Shown here piece by piece: positions 44,120 to 52,706 of a stretch of 64,000 nucleotides of DNA (its first letter is position 1; each line of letters starts with the position of its first letter). The position numbers and the translations under genes are program-made. Location of the stretch: NCBI RefSeq assembly GCF_000478985.1, contig NZ_AWXB01000069.1, positions 45,575 to 109,574 of the forward strand. The letters are read 5' to 3'. The notes under the pieces are model-generated. The model saw only the letters and a program-made list of their open reading frames with translations. It was not told the origin of the DNA and made no database searches. The DNA comes from Peptoniphilus sp. BV3C26. GTDB lineage: Bacteria > Bacillota > Clostridia > Tissierellales > Peptoniphilaceae.

Positions 44120-44962
44120 ATGAGCATAGATTTAGCAACTAAATATTTACCTTATGTCGATGAACAATTTACTAACGAAAGTAAATTATCCTTGATAACT
44201 AACCAAGATTTTGGTTTCACAGGTGCTAAAACTGTAAAAATATATAAGGTTAATACAAGTCCTATGAATGATTATGATAGATCAGGTGTAGGATCATTTC
44301 AAAACTCAAGATATGGTAACATTTCAAATTTAACTGGATCTACTGAAGAATTTACATTATCCAAAGATAGATCTTTTACATTTGCTATTGACAAGCTAGA
44401 CAAAGACGAAACACTTCAAGCTTTATCAGGTGCTACTGCATTGGCTAGACAGATTAGAGAGGTAGTTATACCTGAAATTGATAAGTATGTAATAGGTAAA
44501 ATGATTGAAAAAGCAGGAATTTCAACTGCTCAACCAGTTCAATTAACTAAAGAGAATATTTATGAAAATATTTTAAAAGCAAATACTGAACTAGATAATT
44601 GGGCTGTACCTGAAATTGGAAGATGTTTATTAGTTACCCCTGATGTTTATTTGTTATTAAAACAAAATAAAGACTTCTTGATGTCAACTGATATAGCACA
44701 AGAATTAAAAATTAAAGGTGTTATAGCAATGGTTGACGGATTAACTGTAATAAAAGTATCAAAAAAAATTGTTCCAAAGGAATTTGGATTCTTGTTAGTT
44801 CATCCATCTGCTACCGTTGCCCCTATTAAATTACAAGAATACAGAGTTCACCAAGACCCACCAGGAATTAGTGGTGAATTAGTTGAAGGAAGAATTGCAT
44901 ATGATGGTTTTGTACTAGATAATAAGAGTTTTGGTATATATTACAGTAAAGTAGGAGAATAA
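44120..44962 (+). CDS. Phage major capsid protein
   Basis: This 280-residue capsid protein is of the phage-coat type found in Firmicutes: LATKYLPYVDEQFTNESKLS at the N-terminus, then DFGFTGAKTVKIYKVNT, FTLSKDRSFTFAIDKLDKDE, REVVIPEIDKYVIGKM and, near the end, LVHPSATVAPIKLQEYRVH. An HK97-like fold is inferred. It directly follows the scaffold gene. Presence of a capsid gene with no portal, protease, terminase or tail gene in the element is unusual. A palindromic terminator overlaps the stop. Confidence 0.9.
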   Translation: MSIDLATKYLPYVDEQFTNESKLSLITNQDFGFTGAKTVKIYKVNTSPMNDYDRSGVGSFQNSRYGNISNLTGSTEEFTLSKDRSFTFAIDKLDKDETLQALSGATALARQIREVVIPEIDKYVIGKMIEKAGISTAQPVQLTKENIYENILKANTELDNWAVPEIGRCLLVTPDVYLLLKQNKDFLMSTDIAQELKIKGVIAMVDGLTVIKVSKKIVPKEFGFLLVHPSATVAPIKLQEYRVHQDPPGISGELVEGRIAYDGFVLDNKSFGIYYSKVGE

Positions 44963-44976
44963 TTCTCCTACTTATT
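44949..44976 (+). terminator. Terminator overlapping the capsid stop
   Basis: AAGTAGGAGAA and TTCTCCTACTT form an 11-bp stem with the stop codon TAA as the loop, followed by ATTTTG. Confidence 0.75.
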
Positions 44977-45063
44977 TTGTATAATTAAGCATAATATAAG
45001 CTTTAATTTTGTACCCTTATGTTTTTTATTATCCTGATAATTTCAATGTTTTGGAGTGATTTT

Positions 45064-45276
45064 ATGCAAAAAAAATATAATTACAGACTAAACACAATAA
45101 AGGGTGTTAATAGATTTCTTCAAAGAATAATAATTGATTTAGCTAATGATAATATAACTGAGAGCAAAGCTAGAGCATTAGGCTATTTATGTAATATTAG
45201 ATTGGTAGGTTTCGAAAAAGAAGATATTGAACAAAGGCTTACGGATTTAGAAAAGAGGTTCAACGATGAGTATTAG
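45064..45276 (+). CDS. Small phage-type helical protein
   Basis: The 70-residue protein reads VNRFLQRIIIDLANDNITES followed by RALGYLCNIRLVG and DIEQRLTDLEKRF. Short proteins with an ARALGYLCNI-type helix are frequent near terminase or late-gene regions of Firmicutes phages, with no known function. The ATG at 45064 follows GGAGTG; the earlier start at 45019 has none. It overlaps the next gene by 11 bases. Confidence 0.6.
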   Translation: MQKKYNYRLNTIKGVNRFLQRIIIDLANDNITESKARALGYLCNIRLVGFEKEDIEQRLTDLEKRFNDEY

Positions 45277-45448
45277 ATCAAGAATAAAAAAGTTAGAGTT
45301 AAAAACTAACCTCTCCCCTATATTTATTATTGGTGTTGAAGATGGATTCTATTATGTAAATGATAAAAAGTATAATATAAATGAATATAATAAATGGCTC
45401 AACAGTATTCCTGAAGATAGTGTTTTAATTATTGATGATCTTAATTAA
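45266..45448 (+). CDS. Small protein of unknown function
   Basis: The 60-residue protein starts with a basic helix (SIRSRIKKLELKTN), followed by a beta-rich segment FIIGVEDGFYYVNDKKYNI and an acidic tail. It is not recognised beyond being phage-like by position. It overlaps the preceding gene and lies 11 bases before the region-4 protein. Confidence 0.55.
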   Translation: MSIRSRIKKLELKTNLSPIFIIGVEDGFYYVNDKKYNINEYNKWLNSIPEDSVLIIDDLN

Positions 45449-45459
45449 AAGGTGATCTT

Positions 45460-45729
45460 ATGACTAATAACGATTTTGAACTATTACATGAATTTAGCAA
45501 GTTATCAAAAAAATATAATATTGATCTTTATAGATTGTTATTATTAGTAAATGACTTTCAAGAAATATTATTATCACTTGATGATGTTTCTAGTAGAGTA
45601 ATACTAGAGTATAGATATATGAACGGGTATTCGTTTAAAGAGATCGGTCAAAAATTAGGCTTCTCACAAACAAAAGCTAGAAAATTACATAAATATTCAA
45701 TAGAAAATATTTTACAAAGCTATGAATAA
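45460..45729 (+). CDS. Sigma region 4-like small regulator
   Basis: The 89-residue protein ends in a sigma-70 region 4/ArpU-like helix-turn-helix: SRVILEYRYMNGYSFKEIGQ, KLGFSQTKARKLHKYSIENIL. The N-terminal 45 residues are helical. It lacks region 2, so alone it could act as an activator bound at -35 or as half of a split sigma. It overlaps the next gene, a sigma-like factor, by 8 bases, so the two are probably made together. Confidence 0.75.
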   Translation: MTNNDFELLHEFSKLSKKYNIDLYRLLLLVNDFQEILLSLDDVSSRVILEYRYMNGYSFKEIGQKLGFSQTKARKLHKYSIENILQSYE

Positions 45730-46486
45730 TGAAGAACTATTTAAAGAATATTCAAAAAATAAAAAAAACATAGAATTAAGAAATGAAATAGTAATGAATA
45801 ACCTAAAGTTAGTACCCTACACAATTAATTTAAATAAACTTTATATTGAGGGTATACATGATTATCAAGAAATGTTACAAGATGGTTATATAGCATTAAT
45901 AAAAGCTGTAGAAACATATGATAATACTTTAGGTTATACATTCTCAAGTTATGCTATTAGTTGCATTATATCGCTAACTAGAAATAGATTAGAGTATAAT
46001 AAAGAAGCTTCATTAGATCAAAAATTATATAACGATGATGATAGTATGACAACATTACAAGATACTATAAAAGATGAAAATGTAAACATTGAAGCTGAAG
46101 TTATAAATAGTCAGTTATACAAAGAGGTTAATTATAATATAAATAATTGCCTTGATCCTTTAGAACTTAAAGTTATAAAATCTTTTTATGGTATTGATCA
46201 AGAGCCTGAAACTTTTAAAAAAATAGCTGAAGATCTTAATATGGATATTTCAGAAGTAAAAAAAATCAGAAAAAAAGCGGAAACAAAAATTAAAAAAACA
46301 AAATTATTTAGATCTTTAAAAGCTGAATATTATATATCATATTATCCTAAATTTGATTTAGATAATACCAGGACAAGTTCTACAAATAAAATCTATTCTC
46401 CAGTAGAAAATATAGCATTAAAAAAAATTGATAAAGATAAAAGCTTATTAATAGAAACAGTACACAGTTTAATTAAAGGTATGTAA
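45722..46486 (+). CDS. Sigma-70-like factor with an unusual C-terminal tail
   Basis: The protein has 254 residues. Region 2 is clear (NNLKLVPYTI, then MLQDGYIALIKAVETYDNTL and YTFSSYAISCIISL). A linker SLDQKLYNDDDSMTTLQDTI matches the region 3 style, and region 4 is LKVIKSFYGIDQEPETFKKI with DISEVKKIRKKAE. A further 60 residues (YYPKFDLDNTRTSSTNKIYS, then PVENIALKKID) resemble the N-terminal part of ArpU/RinA-like late regulators. It probably directs transcription of the element's own late genes. The stop lies inside a 46-bp palindrome. Confidence 0.8.
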   Translation: MNNEELFKEYSKNKKNIELRNEIVMNNLKLVPYTINLNKLYIEGIHDYQEMLQDGYIALIKAVETYDNTLGYTFSSYAISCIISLTRNRLEYNKEASLDQKLYNDDDSMTTLQDTIKDENVNIEAEVINSQLYKEVNYNINNCLDPLELKVIKSFYGIDQEPETFKKIAEDLNMDISEVKKIRKKAETKIKKTKLFRSLKAEYYISYYPKFDLDNTRTSSTNKIYSPVENIALKKIDKDKSLLIETVHSLIKGM

Positions 46487-46515
46487 ATGATTAATCATTT
46501 ACATACCTTTAATTA
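46470..46515. terminator. Perfect 46-bp palindrome at the element 2 right end
   Basis: Two 23-base arms are exact reverse complements with no spacer, centred between 46492 and 46493. The left arm contains the last sigma codons and stop. It can act as a bidirectional terminator shielding guaA from element transcription. Confidence 0.7.
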
Positions 46516-46537
46516 TTGTTACGATATTGTTACACTT
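46511..46537. other. Arm-type repeat pair, element 2 right end
   Basis: GTTACGATATTGTTAC at 46518-46533 repeats the left-end pair at 38098 with one change and keeps the 11-bp period. Confidence 0.6.
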
Positions 46538-46582
46538 CGATTTTTAAATGGCTTGATATAGCTAACTATAAGCTTTTTTTAT

Positions 46583-48103
46583 TTATTCCCATTCAATGGT
46601 TGCTGGTGGTTTTGATGTTATGTCGTAAACGATTCTGTTTATATGTCCTACTTCGTTTACTATTCTGTTTGAGATTTTGTCTAAAAGTTCAAAAGGGATT
46701 CTATACCAGTCTGCTGTCATAAAATCTGTTGTTTGGACTGCTCTTAATGCAAGTGTATAGTCATAGGTTCTAAAGTCTCCCATTACTCCTACGCTTCTGT
46801 TGTTTGTCAGGACTGCAAAGTATTGGTCTGGCAATTTTTCTATGCCTGATTTTTCTAATTCTTGCCTAAATATAAAGTCCGCATCTCTTAAGATATCTAA
46901 TTTTTCTTTTGTTAGCTCTCCTATTACTCTTATTCCAAGTCCTGGTCCTGGAAATGGTTGTCTGTCTACTAAATAGTCTGCAAGTCCAAGTTCTCTTCCA
47001 AGTTCTCTTACTTCATCTTTAAACAATAATCTTAGAGGCTCTATTATTTCTTTAAAGTCTACTGCTTCAGGAAGGCCTCCAACGTTATGGTGTGATTTTA
47101 TTACTGCTGCATTCCCTGCTCCCGATTCTATTATGTCTGGATAAATAGTGCCTTGGGCTAAATAATCAACACTTTTTATTTTTCTTCCTTCTTCTTCAAA
47201 GACTCTTATAAATTCTTCTCCAATTGTTTTACGTTTTTCTTCGGGATCTGTTATTCCTTTAAGCTTTTTTAAAAATCTTTCTTCTGCGTTAACTCTTATA
47301 AAATGCATGCCGCTGTCTTTAAAGGCCACTTCTACTTGGTCGCCTTCGTTTTTTCTCATTAGACCGTGATCTACAAATATGCAGGTTAGCTTATCTCCTA
47401 GAGCTTTTGATAATAGTTTTGCGGTTACTGATGAGTCCACTCCTCCTGAAAGAGCCAAAAGAACTTTTCCGTCTCCAACTTTTTCTTTTATTTCATTGAT
47501 TTTTTCTTTGGCATAGTTTGACATTGTCCATTCGGGTTTTTCTTTGCAAATTCCATAAACAAAATTTTCAAGCATTTTAAATCCGTTTTCAGTGTGATTA
47601 ACTTCAGGATGATATTGCATAGCGTAAAGATTTCTTTCTACATTTTCCATTGCTGCATTAGGAGTGTTGTCCGTTGATGCAACTTTTTTAAATCCCTTAG
47701 GCATTTCTTCTACATAATCAACGTGGCTCATCCATACAAATTCTTCTTTTTTCAGCCCTTCAAATAGCTTTGATGAATTTTCCACATAAGTTTTTGTTTT
47801 TCCAAACTCTTTTGAATTTGCACTTGTAACTTTCCCTCCAAGTTCATGGGCCATTATTTGCATTCCATAGCAAAGTCCTAAAATTGGAATTCCTAAGTCA
47901 AAAATCTTTTCATCTATTTTTGGTGCATTTTTTTCATATACGGAGTTTGGTCCTCCTGTAAAAATTATTCCGCCGGGTTTTTTTTCTTCTGCTGCTTCCA
48001 AGGCTTTTTCGTATGAAACCACTTCACAATACACATGCATGTCACGTACTCTTCTTGCTATAAGTTGGTTGTATTGGCCGCCGAAGTCTATAACTAATAT
48101 CAT
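46583..48103 (-). CDS. guaA: GMP synthase (glutamine-hydrolysing)
   Basis: The protein has about 506 residues. The class I amidotransferase half has [15 protein letters not shown] with the catalytic Cys, and the His/Glu of [11 protein letters not shown]. The PP-loop ATP-pyrophosphatase half has [16 protein letters not shown], then [13 protein letters not shown] and the C-terminal [12 protein letters not shown]. It converts XMP to GMP. The ATG at 48103 follows GGAGGT. Its 3' end is the integration site of two tandem elements, both of which restore the reading frame end. Confidence 0.98.
   Translation of the reverse strand: MILVIDFGGQYNQLIARRVRDMHVYCEVVSYEKALEAAEEKKPGGIIFTGGPNSVYEKNAPKIDEKIFDLGIPILGLCYGMQIMAHELGGKVTSANSKEFGKTKTYVENSSKLFEGLKKEEFVWMSHVDYVEEMPKGFKKVASTDNTPNAAMENVERNLYAMQYHPEVNHTENGFKMLENFVYGICKEKPEWTMSNYAKEKINEIKEKVGDGKVLLALSGGVDSSVTAKLLSKALGDKLTCIFVDHGLMRKNEGDQVEVAFKDSGMHFIRVNAEERFLKKLKGITDPEEKRKTIGEEFIRVFEEEGRKIKSVDYLAQGTIYPDIIESGAGNAAVIKSHHNVGGLPEAVDFKEIIEPLRLLFKDEVRELGRELGLADYLVDRQPFPGPGLGIRVIGELTKEKLDILRDADFIFRQELEKSGIEKLPDQYFAVLTNNRSVGVMGDFRTYDYTLALRAVQTTDFMTADWYRIPFELLDKISNRIVNEVGHINRIVYDITSKPPATIEWE
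46584..46597. other. Right attachment site of element 2 (end of guaA)
   Basis: TATTCCCATTCAAT is the complement of the last codons of guaA. It matches 37984 over 13 bases and 18725 over 14 with one mismatch. It leaves guaA intact. Confidence 0.75.
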
Positions 48104-48436
48104 TTTTACCTCCATTATTTTAATTTTTATCTCTTATTTTTTATCTTTCTTATATTATATGTAAAAAGCCCTCATTTTTTCAATCTTTTACTTTTTATTT
48201 TTATGCTATACGTGAAGCATTTTATTTTTTATTTTTTATGCTCTAGGTAAAGCATTTTTACTTTTTTTATTTAACTTACTTATTTTTATAGTTTTCAATT
48301 TAAGTTTTTGATAAAATATTTATTGAATTTGTATCTTTATTTAAGATAAATAATTACTAAATATATAAAATACTTTATTTTTTTCATATTAGGTATATAA
48401 TAAGTAAGAATGGCGATTTATAGAAAGGATGATTTC
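48104..48436. promoter_or_regulatory. Divergent guaA-secA promoter region
   Basis: On the minus strand TTGAAA (48183-48178) and TATAAT (48159-48154), 18 bases apart, form the guaA promoter. A secA -10 TATAAT is at 48396-48401 without a clear -35. Between them two short repeats with ATGCT and AGCAT around 8-base loops occur at 48203 and 48238. No purine riboswitch was found. Confidence 0.65.
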
Positions 48437-51175
48437 ATGGGATTGTTTGATGTGATTTTCGGATCATATAGTGATAAAGAAATAAAAAAAATACAACCTT
48501 TAGTAGATAGAATTTTAAGTCTTGATGAAGAGTACCAAGGCTTAACTGACAATCAACTTAAAGAAAAAACTTTAGAATTTAAAAATAGATATAAAAACGG
48601 AGAAAGTTTGGACCAATTGTTACCTGAAGCTTTTGCTAATATTAGAGAAGCTGCTTACAGAGTTCTTGGTATGAAACACTTCCCTGTTCAACTTATCGGC
48701 GGTATTATTTTGCATCAAGGCAGAATTGCCGAAATGAAAACAGGTGAAGGTAAAACCCTTGTTGCAACTTTACCTGCCTATTTAAATGCTCTTTCAGGTG
48801 ATGGTGTTCACGTTGTAACTGTAAATGATTATTTGGCAAGTCGTGATAAGACTTGGATGGGTAAAATTTATGAGTTTTTAGGCTTAAGTGTAGGTTGCAT
48901 AATCCACGACATGAGTCCTAAAGACAGACAAGTTGCTTACAACTGTGATATAACTTACGGAACAAACAATGAATTCGGTTTTGATTATCTTCGTGACAAC
49001 ATGGTCATTTACAAAGAGGAAATGGTTCAAAGACCTCTTAACTATTGTATAGTGGACGAAGTTGACTCAATTTTAATTGATGAAGCAAGGACTCCTCTTA
49101 TTATTTCCGGTCGTGGAGATGAATCTACTGAACTTTATGTTAGGGCAAGAGATTTTGTAAATACTCTTTCTCATAGAATAAAAACTGAAGAAGAAACAAG
49201 TTTTGAAAGATTTAACAGAGAATTTGAAGAAGAAACTGTTGATTATGTAGTAAATGAAAAAGATAAAACTTCCACTCTTACTGACAAGGGAGTTGCCAAG
49301 GCTGAAAAATATTTTGGCGTTAGCAATTTATCTGATCTTGACAACATGGAGCTTTCCCACCATATTAACCAAGCTTTAAAAGCTAAGGGAAATATGAAAA
49401 AAGATATTGATTATGTTGTTAAGGATGGAGAAGTTATTATAGTTGACGAATTTACCGGTCGTCTAATGTTCGGAAGACGTTATTCTGAAGGCTTGCACCA
49501 AGCAATAGAAGCTAAAGAAGGTCTTGAAGTTCAAGCTGAAAGTAAAACTCTTGCAACTATTACCTTCCAAAATTATTTCAGAATGTATAAAAAACTTGCA
49601 GGTATGACAGGTACTGCTATGACGGAAGAATCAGAATTCCGTGACATCTATCATATTGACGTTGTAGAAATTCCTACAAACAAGCCTGTTATAAGATCTG
49701 ATGCCAATGATTCAATTTACAAATCAGAAGAGGCAAAATTCCGTGCAGTTACAAGAGAAATTATTGAATGCCATGAAAGTGGACAACCTGTCCTTGTTGG
49801 TACAATTTCAATTGAAAAATCAGAAGAACTTTCAAAGTATTTAAAACGTGCGGGAATAAAGCACAATGTTTTAAATGCTAAAAACCATGAAATGGAATCT
49901 GAAATAGTAGCCCAAGCAGGTCGTTTTGGAGCAGTTACCATTGCTACTAACATGGCAGGTCGTGGTACTGATATTATGCTTGGCGGAAATCCTGAATATA
50001 TGGCAAAAAAAGAAATGAAAAAACGTGGTCTTGAAGAAGAAATTCTGGAACAAGTAGATTCTTATAATGAAACAAGTGATGAAGAGATTTTAAATGCTCG
50101 TAAGGAATATCAAGATCTTGTTAAAAAATTTAAAGTTGAAACTGATGAAGAAGCTCAAAAAGTTGTAGCAGCAGGTGGCCTTCATATTATAGGAACAGAA
50201 CGTCACGAAAGTAGACGTATTGACAATCAGCTTCGTGGTCGTTCAGGCCGTCAAGGAGATCCAGGTTCAACAAGATTTTATATTTCAGGCGACGATGATT
50301 TAATAAGACTTTTTGCTGGCGACAGATTCAAACAAACTATGGAAAGAATTAATAGCCCTGAAGATGAAGCCATTGAATCAAAAATTTTAACTAAATTAAT
50401 AGAATCAGCTCAAAGAAAAGTTGAAGGAAACAACTTCTCAATTCGTAAAAATGTCCTAAACTATGACAATGTTATGAATAAACAAAGAGAGGTAATATAT
50501 TCAGAAAGAAGAAAAGTTCTTGAAGGTGAAAATCTTCATGATGATATGATTTCAATGATTGATGATATTATTGAAAAAAATGTCAACTTTAATAATAAGA
50601 TGGATCACAACAATGTTTTACATCTTGATTTTGAAAATATTGTAAAATTCGGAGTTGACCAATTCGACTTCCCTAAAAATTTCTTAGATGATATTGAAAA
50701 TGCAAATGTTGAAAATGTCATTTCAAGAATGAAAGAATTGGCAAGGGAAAAATATAAGGAAAAAGAAAATGAATTTGGAGAAGAAAAATTCAGAGAAATT
50801 GAAAGAGTTGTTCTTCTTCAAGTTGTAGACCAAAAGTGGATGGATCATATTGATGCTATGGACCAACTTCGTCAAGGTATAGGCTTAAGAGCTGTCGGTC
50901 AAGTTGACCCGGTTCGTGCTTATGCTCAAGAGGGTTTTGACATGTTTGAAGAAATGAATGAATCCATTAAAGAAGATACAACAAAAATGCTCTTCCATAT
51001 TTATAATCCTGAAAAAGTTAAACGTGTAAGAGTTGCAAAAGAAGTTGAAACTGTAAATCCAGATACTGGAAAACAAGCACCTTTTGTAAGAAAATCTAAA
51101 AAAGTAGGCAGAAATGATCCCTGTCCATGTGGCAGCGGTAAAAAATATAAAAACTGCTGTGGAAAAAACCAATAA
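48437..51175 (+). CDS. secA: Preprotein translocase ATPase SecA
   Basis: The protein has about 912 residues, full length for SecA. Landmarks are [18 protein letters not shown], Walker [13 protein letters not shown] near residue 100, [15 protein letters not shown] near 208, the preprotein crosslinking domain, [14 protein letters not shown] near 510, [21 protein letters not shown] and the C-terminal zinc motif [13 protein letters not shown]. It drives protein export through SecYEG. The start at 48437 follows GAAAGGATG; an earlier in-frame ATG at 48410 has no site. A terminator follows. Confidence 0.98.
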   Translation: MGLFDVIFGSYSDKEIKKIQPLVDRILSLDEEYQGLTDNQLKEKTLEFKNRYKNGESLDQLLPEAFANIREAAYRVLGMKHFPVQLIGGIILHQGRIAEMKTGEGKTLVATLPAYLNALSGDGVHVVTVNDYLASRDKTWMGKIYEFLGLSVGCIIHDMSPKDRQVAYNCDITYGTNNEFGFDYLRDNMVIYKEEMVQRPLNYCIVDEVDSILIDEARTPLIISGRGDESTELYVRARDFVNTLSHRIKTEEETSFERFNREFEEETVDYVVNEKDKTSTLTDKGVAKAEKYFGVSNLSDLDNMELSHHINQALKAKGNMKKDIDYVVKDGEVIIVDEFTGRLMFGRRYSEGLHQAIEAKEGLEVQAESKTLATITFQNYFRMYKKLAGMTGTAMTEESEFRDIYHIDVVEIPTNKPVIRSDANDSIYKSEEAKFRAVTREIIECHESGQPVLVGTISIEKSEELSKYLKRAGIKHNVLNAKNHEMESEIVAQAGRFGAVTIATNMAGRGTDIMLGGNPEYMAKKEMKKRGLEEEILEQVDSYNETSDEEILNARKEYQDLVKKFKVETDEEAQKVVAAGGLHIIGTERHESRRIDNQLRGRSGRQGDPGSTRFYISGDDDLIRLFAGDRFKQTMERINSPEDEAIESKILTKLIESAQRKVEGNNFSIRKNVLNYDNVMNKQREVIYSERRKVLEGENLHDDMISMIDDIIEKNVNFNNKMDHNNVLHLDFENIVKFGVDQFDFPKNFLDDIENANVENVISRMKELAREKYKEKENEFGEEKFREIERVVLLQVVDQKWMDHIDAMDQLRQGIGLRAVGQVDPVRAYAQEGFDMFEEMNESIKEDTTKMLFHIYNPEKVKRVRVAKEVETVNPDTGKQAPFVRKSKKVGRNDPCPCGSGKKYKNCCGKNQ

Positions 51176-51183
51176 AATAATTT

Positions 51184-51212
51184 AAGCCTTCACAATTTTT
51201 GAAGGCTTTTTT
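51184..51212 (+). terminator. Terminator after secA
   Basis: AAGCCTTCA and TGAAGGCTT form a 9-bp stem with a short loop followed by a T run. Confidence 0.88.
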
Positions 51213-51226
51213 AATTTAATTAATAA

Positions 51227-51277
51227 AAAAACTCTGATTCTTATTATAGTTTTAATATAATAAGAATCAGAGTTTTT
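51227..51277. terminator. Long bidirectional terminator
   Basis: Two perfect 22-base arms around a 7-base loop, with A and T runs at the base on both sides. It ends the minus-strand TPM/LemA operon and can back up the secA terminator. Confidence 0.85.
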
Positions 51278-51280
51278 ATT

Positions 51281-52108
51281 TTACCAAGATCCTCCTGATC
51301 CGCCGCCGCCTGTTGAGCCGCCGCCTCCGGAAAATCCTCCGAATCCTCCACCAGAGCCGCCGCCAAAGCTTCCGCCACCGAAAAATCCTCCAAAAGGTCC
51401 AAAGGAATCGTCATCGTCGTCATCGTAAAAATGCCTTCTTCTCCTTCCCCTGTAACCTCTTGATCTACTTATTTTTGCCATAATATTTATAAATAATAGT
51501 AGAAGAATTATTTGAACAAGAATAGCTATTGTTCCAAAATCTGAGGCATCACTATTGACACTATAATCAGGTTCAACGCTGTTTATTATTTCCAAGTTAT
51601 ATTCTTTTTTGTATAAGTCTAAAATTTCATTGTATGCTTCAAGAATTCCAAGTTCATAGTCTCTTTTATTTTTCCCACTTCTGTCCCCTGCAGGAAAATA
51701 TTTTGCGGCATTTCTTCTTATTTGAGCAGTTATTGAATCTGGAATAAATCCTTCCGTTTCATAGCCTGTCATTATAAAAAATCTACCTTCAGGAATACAA
51801 AGCAGTATCAATGTTCCGTTGTCATTTTCTCCACCGATTTTCCATTTGTCAAAAATTTTTACAGCGTAGCTTTGATCGTCATAACCTTGCAAAGACTTTA
51901 CAAGTGCAATTGCAACTTGACCCTTTGTTTTATTTTCCAGATCTTTATTTGTTCCGTTTATATACTTAAGGCTCTCTTCAGATAAAATATTTAATTCATC
52001 ATACACATAACCATTAGCATCTTTGGGATCCGGAACAAAAACTTCTTCTGCAAAAACTGCGGTGAATAATGAAATTATTACTATTAAAAGGGATAGTAAT
52101 TTTTTCAT
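51281..52108 (-). CDS. TPM-domain membrane protein with a glycine-rich tail
   Basis: The 275-residue protein has a signal peptide (LLSLLIVIISLFTAVFA, cleavage after about 20), then a TPM domain (GYVYDELNILSEESLKYIN, then IALVKSLQGYDDQSYAVKIF and RFFIMTGYETEGFIPD). One transmembrane helix near 195-212 and a cytoplasmic tail of DDDDDD and Gly/Ser runs ending GGSGGSW follow. This is the YgcG architecture. It is co-transcribed with lemA, as is usual. Function of the pair is unclear. Confidence 0.85.
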   Translation of the reverse strand: MKKLLSLLIVIISLFTAVFAEEVFVPDPKDANGYVYDELNILSEESLKYINGTNKDLENKTKGQVAIALVKSLQGYDDQSYAVKIFDKWKIGGENDNGTLILLCIPEGRFFIMTGYETEGFIPDSITAQIRRNAAKYFPAGDRSGKNKRDYELGILEAYNEILDLYKKEYNLEIINSVEPDYSVNSDASDFGTIAILVQIILLLLFINIMAKISRSRGYRGRRRRHFYDDDDDDSFGPFGGFFGGGSFGGGSGGGFGGFSGGGGSTGGGGSGGSW

Positions 52109-52116
52109 TTTACCAC

Positions 52117-52698
52117 CTACTTACCAAAATCCACTGTTGGTGCATTTTGATCTTCTTCAGAAACTTGGAAATATTCCTTTGGACTAAATCCTAAAATACC
52201 TCCGATTAAATTAGTTGGAAATCTTTTAATTTTTTTATTAAATCCTGTAACGGCTTCGTTATATCTTTCTCTTTCCGTTGCAATTCTGTTTTCAGTTCCT
52301 TCAAGTTGAGATTGAAGATTTAAAAATCCTTCATTGGCTTTAAGTTCCGGATATGCTTCAACAACTACGTTAATATCTCCTATTGCCCTTGAAAGTTCAG
52401 CGTCTGCTTTTCCAAGTTCTTGGGGAGTTTTAGCTTTTTCAACCTTGCTTCTTGCTTCTGTTATTTTTGTTAAAACATCTTCTTCATGACTTGCATATCC
52501 CTTAACTGTGTTTACCAAGTTGGGTATAAGGTCTGCACGTCTTTTTACTACATTTTGTACTTGAGCCCATTTTCCGTCTACTTCTTGTGCTTCTCCTACA
52601 AGTGAATTGTAATTTTTAATCAAAACAAAACCCACTAATACTATAACTGCAATTACTATAATTAATGCTCCGCCTAAGGCGCCTCTTCTCTTTTTCAT
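52117..52698 (-). CDS. lemA: LemA-family protein
   Basis: The 193-residue protein has an N-terminal membrane helix (GALIIVIAVIVLVGFVLI) and the LemA core: WAQVQNVVKRRADLIPNLVN, then GDINVVVEAYPELKAN and a long helical hairpin ending AVTGFNKKIKRFPTNLIG. It sits with the short N-terminus in or across the membrane and helices in the cytoplasm. AGGAGG precedes the ATG. It lies 8 bases upstream of the TPM-domain gene. Confidence 0.92.
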   Translation of the reverse strand: MKKRRGALGGALIIVIAVIVLVGFVLIKNYNSLVGEAQEVDGKWAQVQNVVKRRADLIPNLVNTVKGYASHEEDVLTKITEARSKVEKAKTPQELGKADAELSRAIGDINVVVEAYPELKANEGFLNLQSQLEGTENRIATERERYNEAVTGFNKKIKRFPTNLIGGILGFSPKEYFQVSEEDQNAPTVDFGK

Positions 52699-52706
52699 AT
52701 TTCCTC

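Noticed and set aside
37984..46597. Complete prophage
   Set aside because: No portal, terminase, protease, tail, holin or lysin genes lie between the junctions.
48203..48255. Tandem ATGCT/AGCAT repeats as a riboswitch or operator of guaA
   Set aside because: Stems are only five base pairs, they lie upstream of the guaA promoter, and no purine-aptamer bases are present.
51281..51420. Glycine and aspartate codon runs as an assembly artefact
   Set aside because: Gly-rich tails are normal for YgcG/TPM-domain proteins and the frame stays open to a proper stop.
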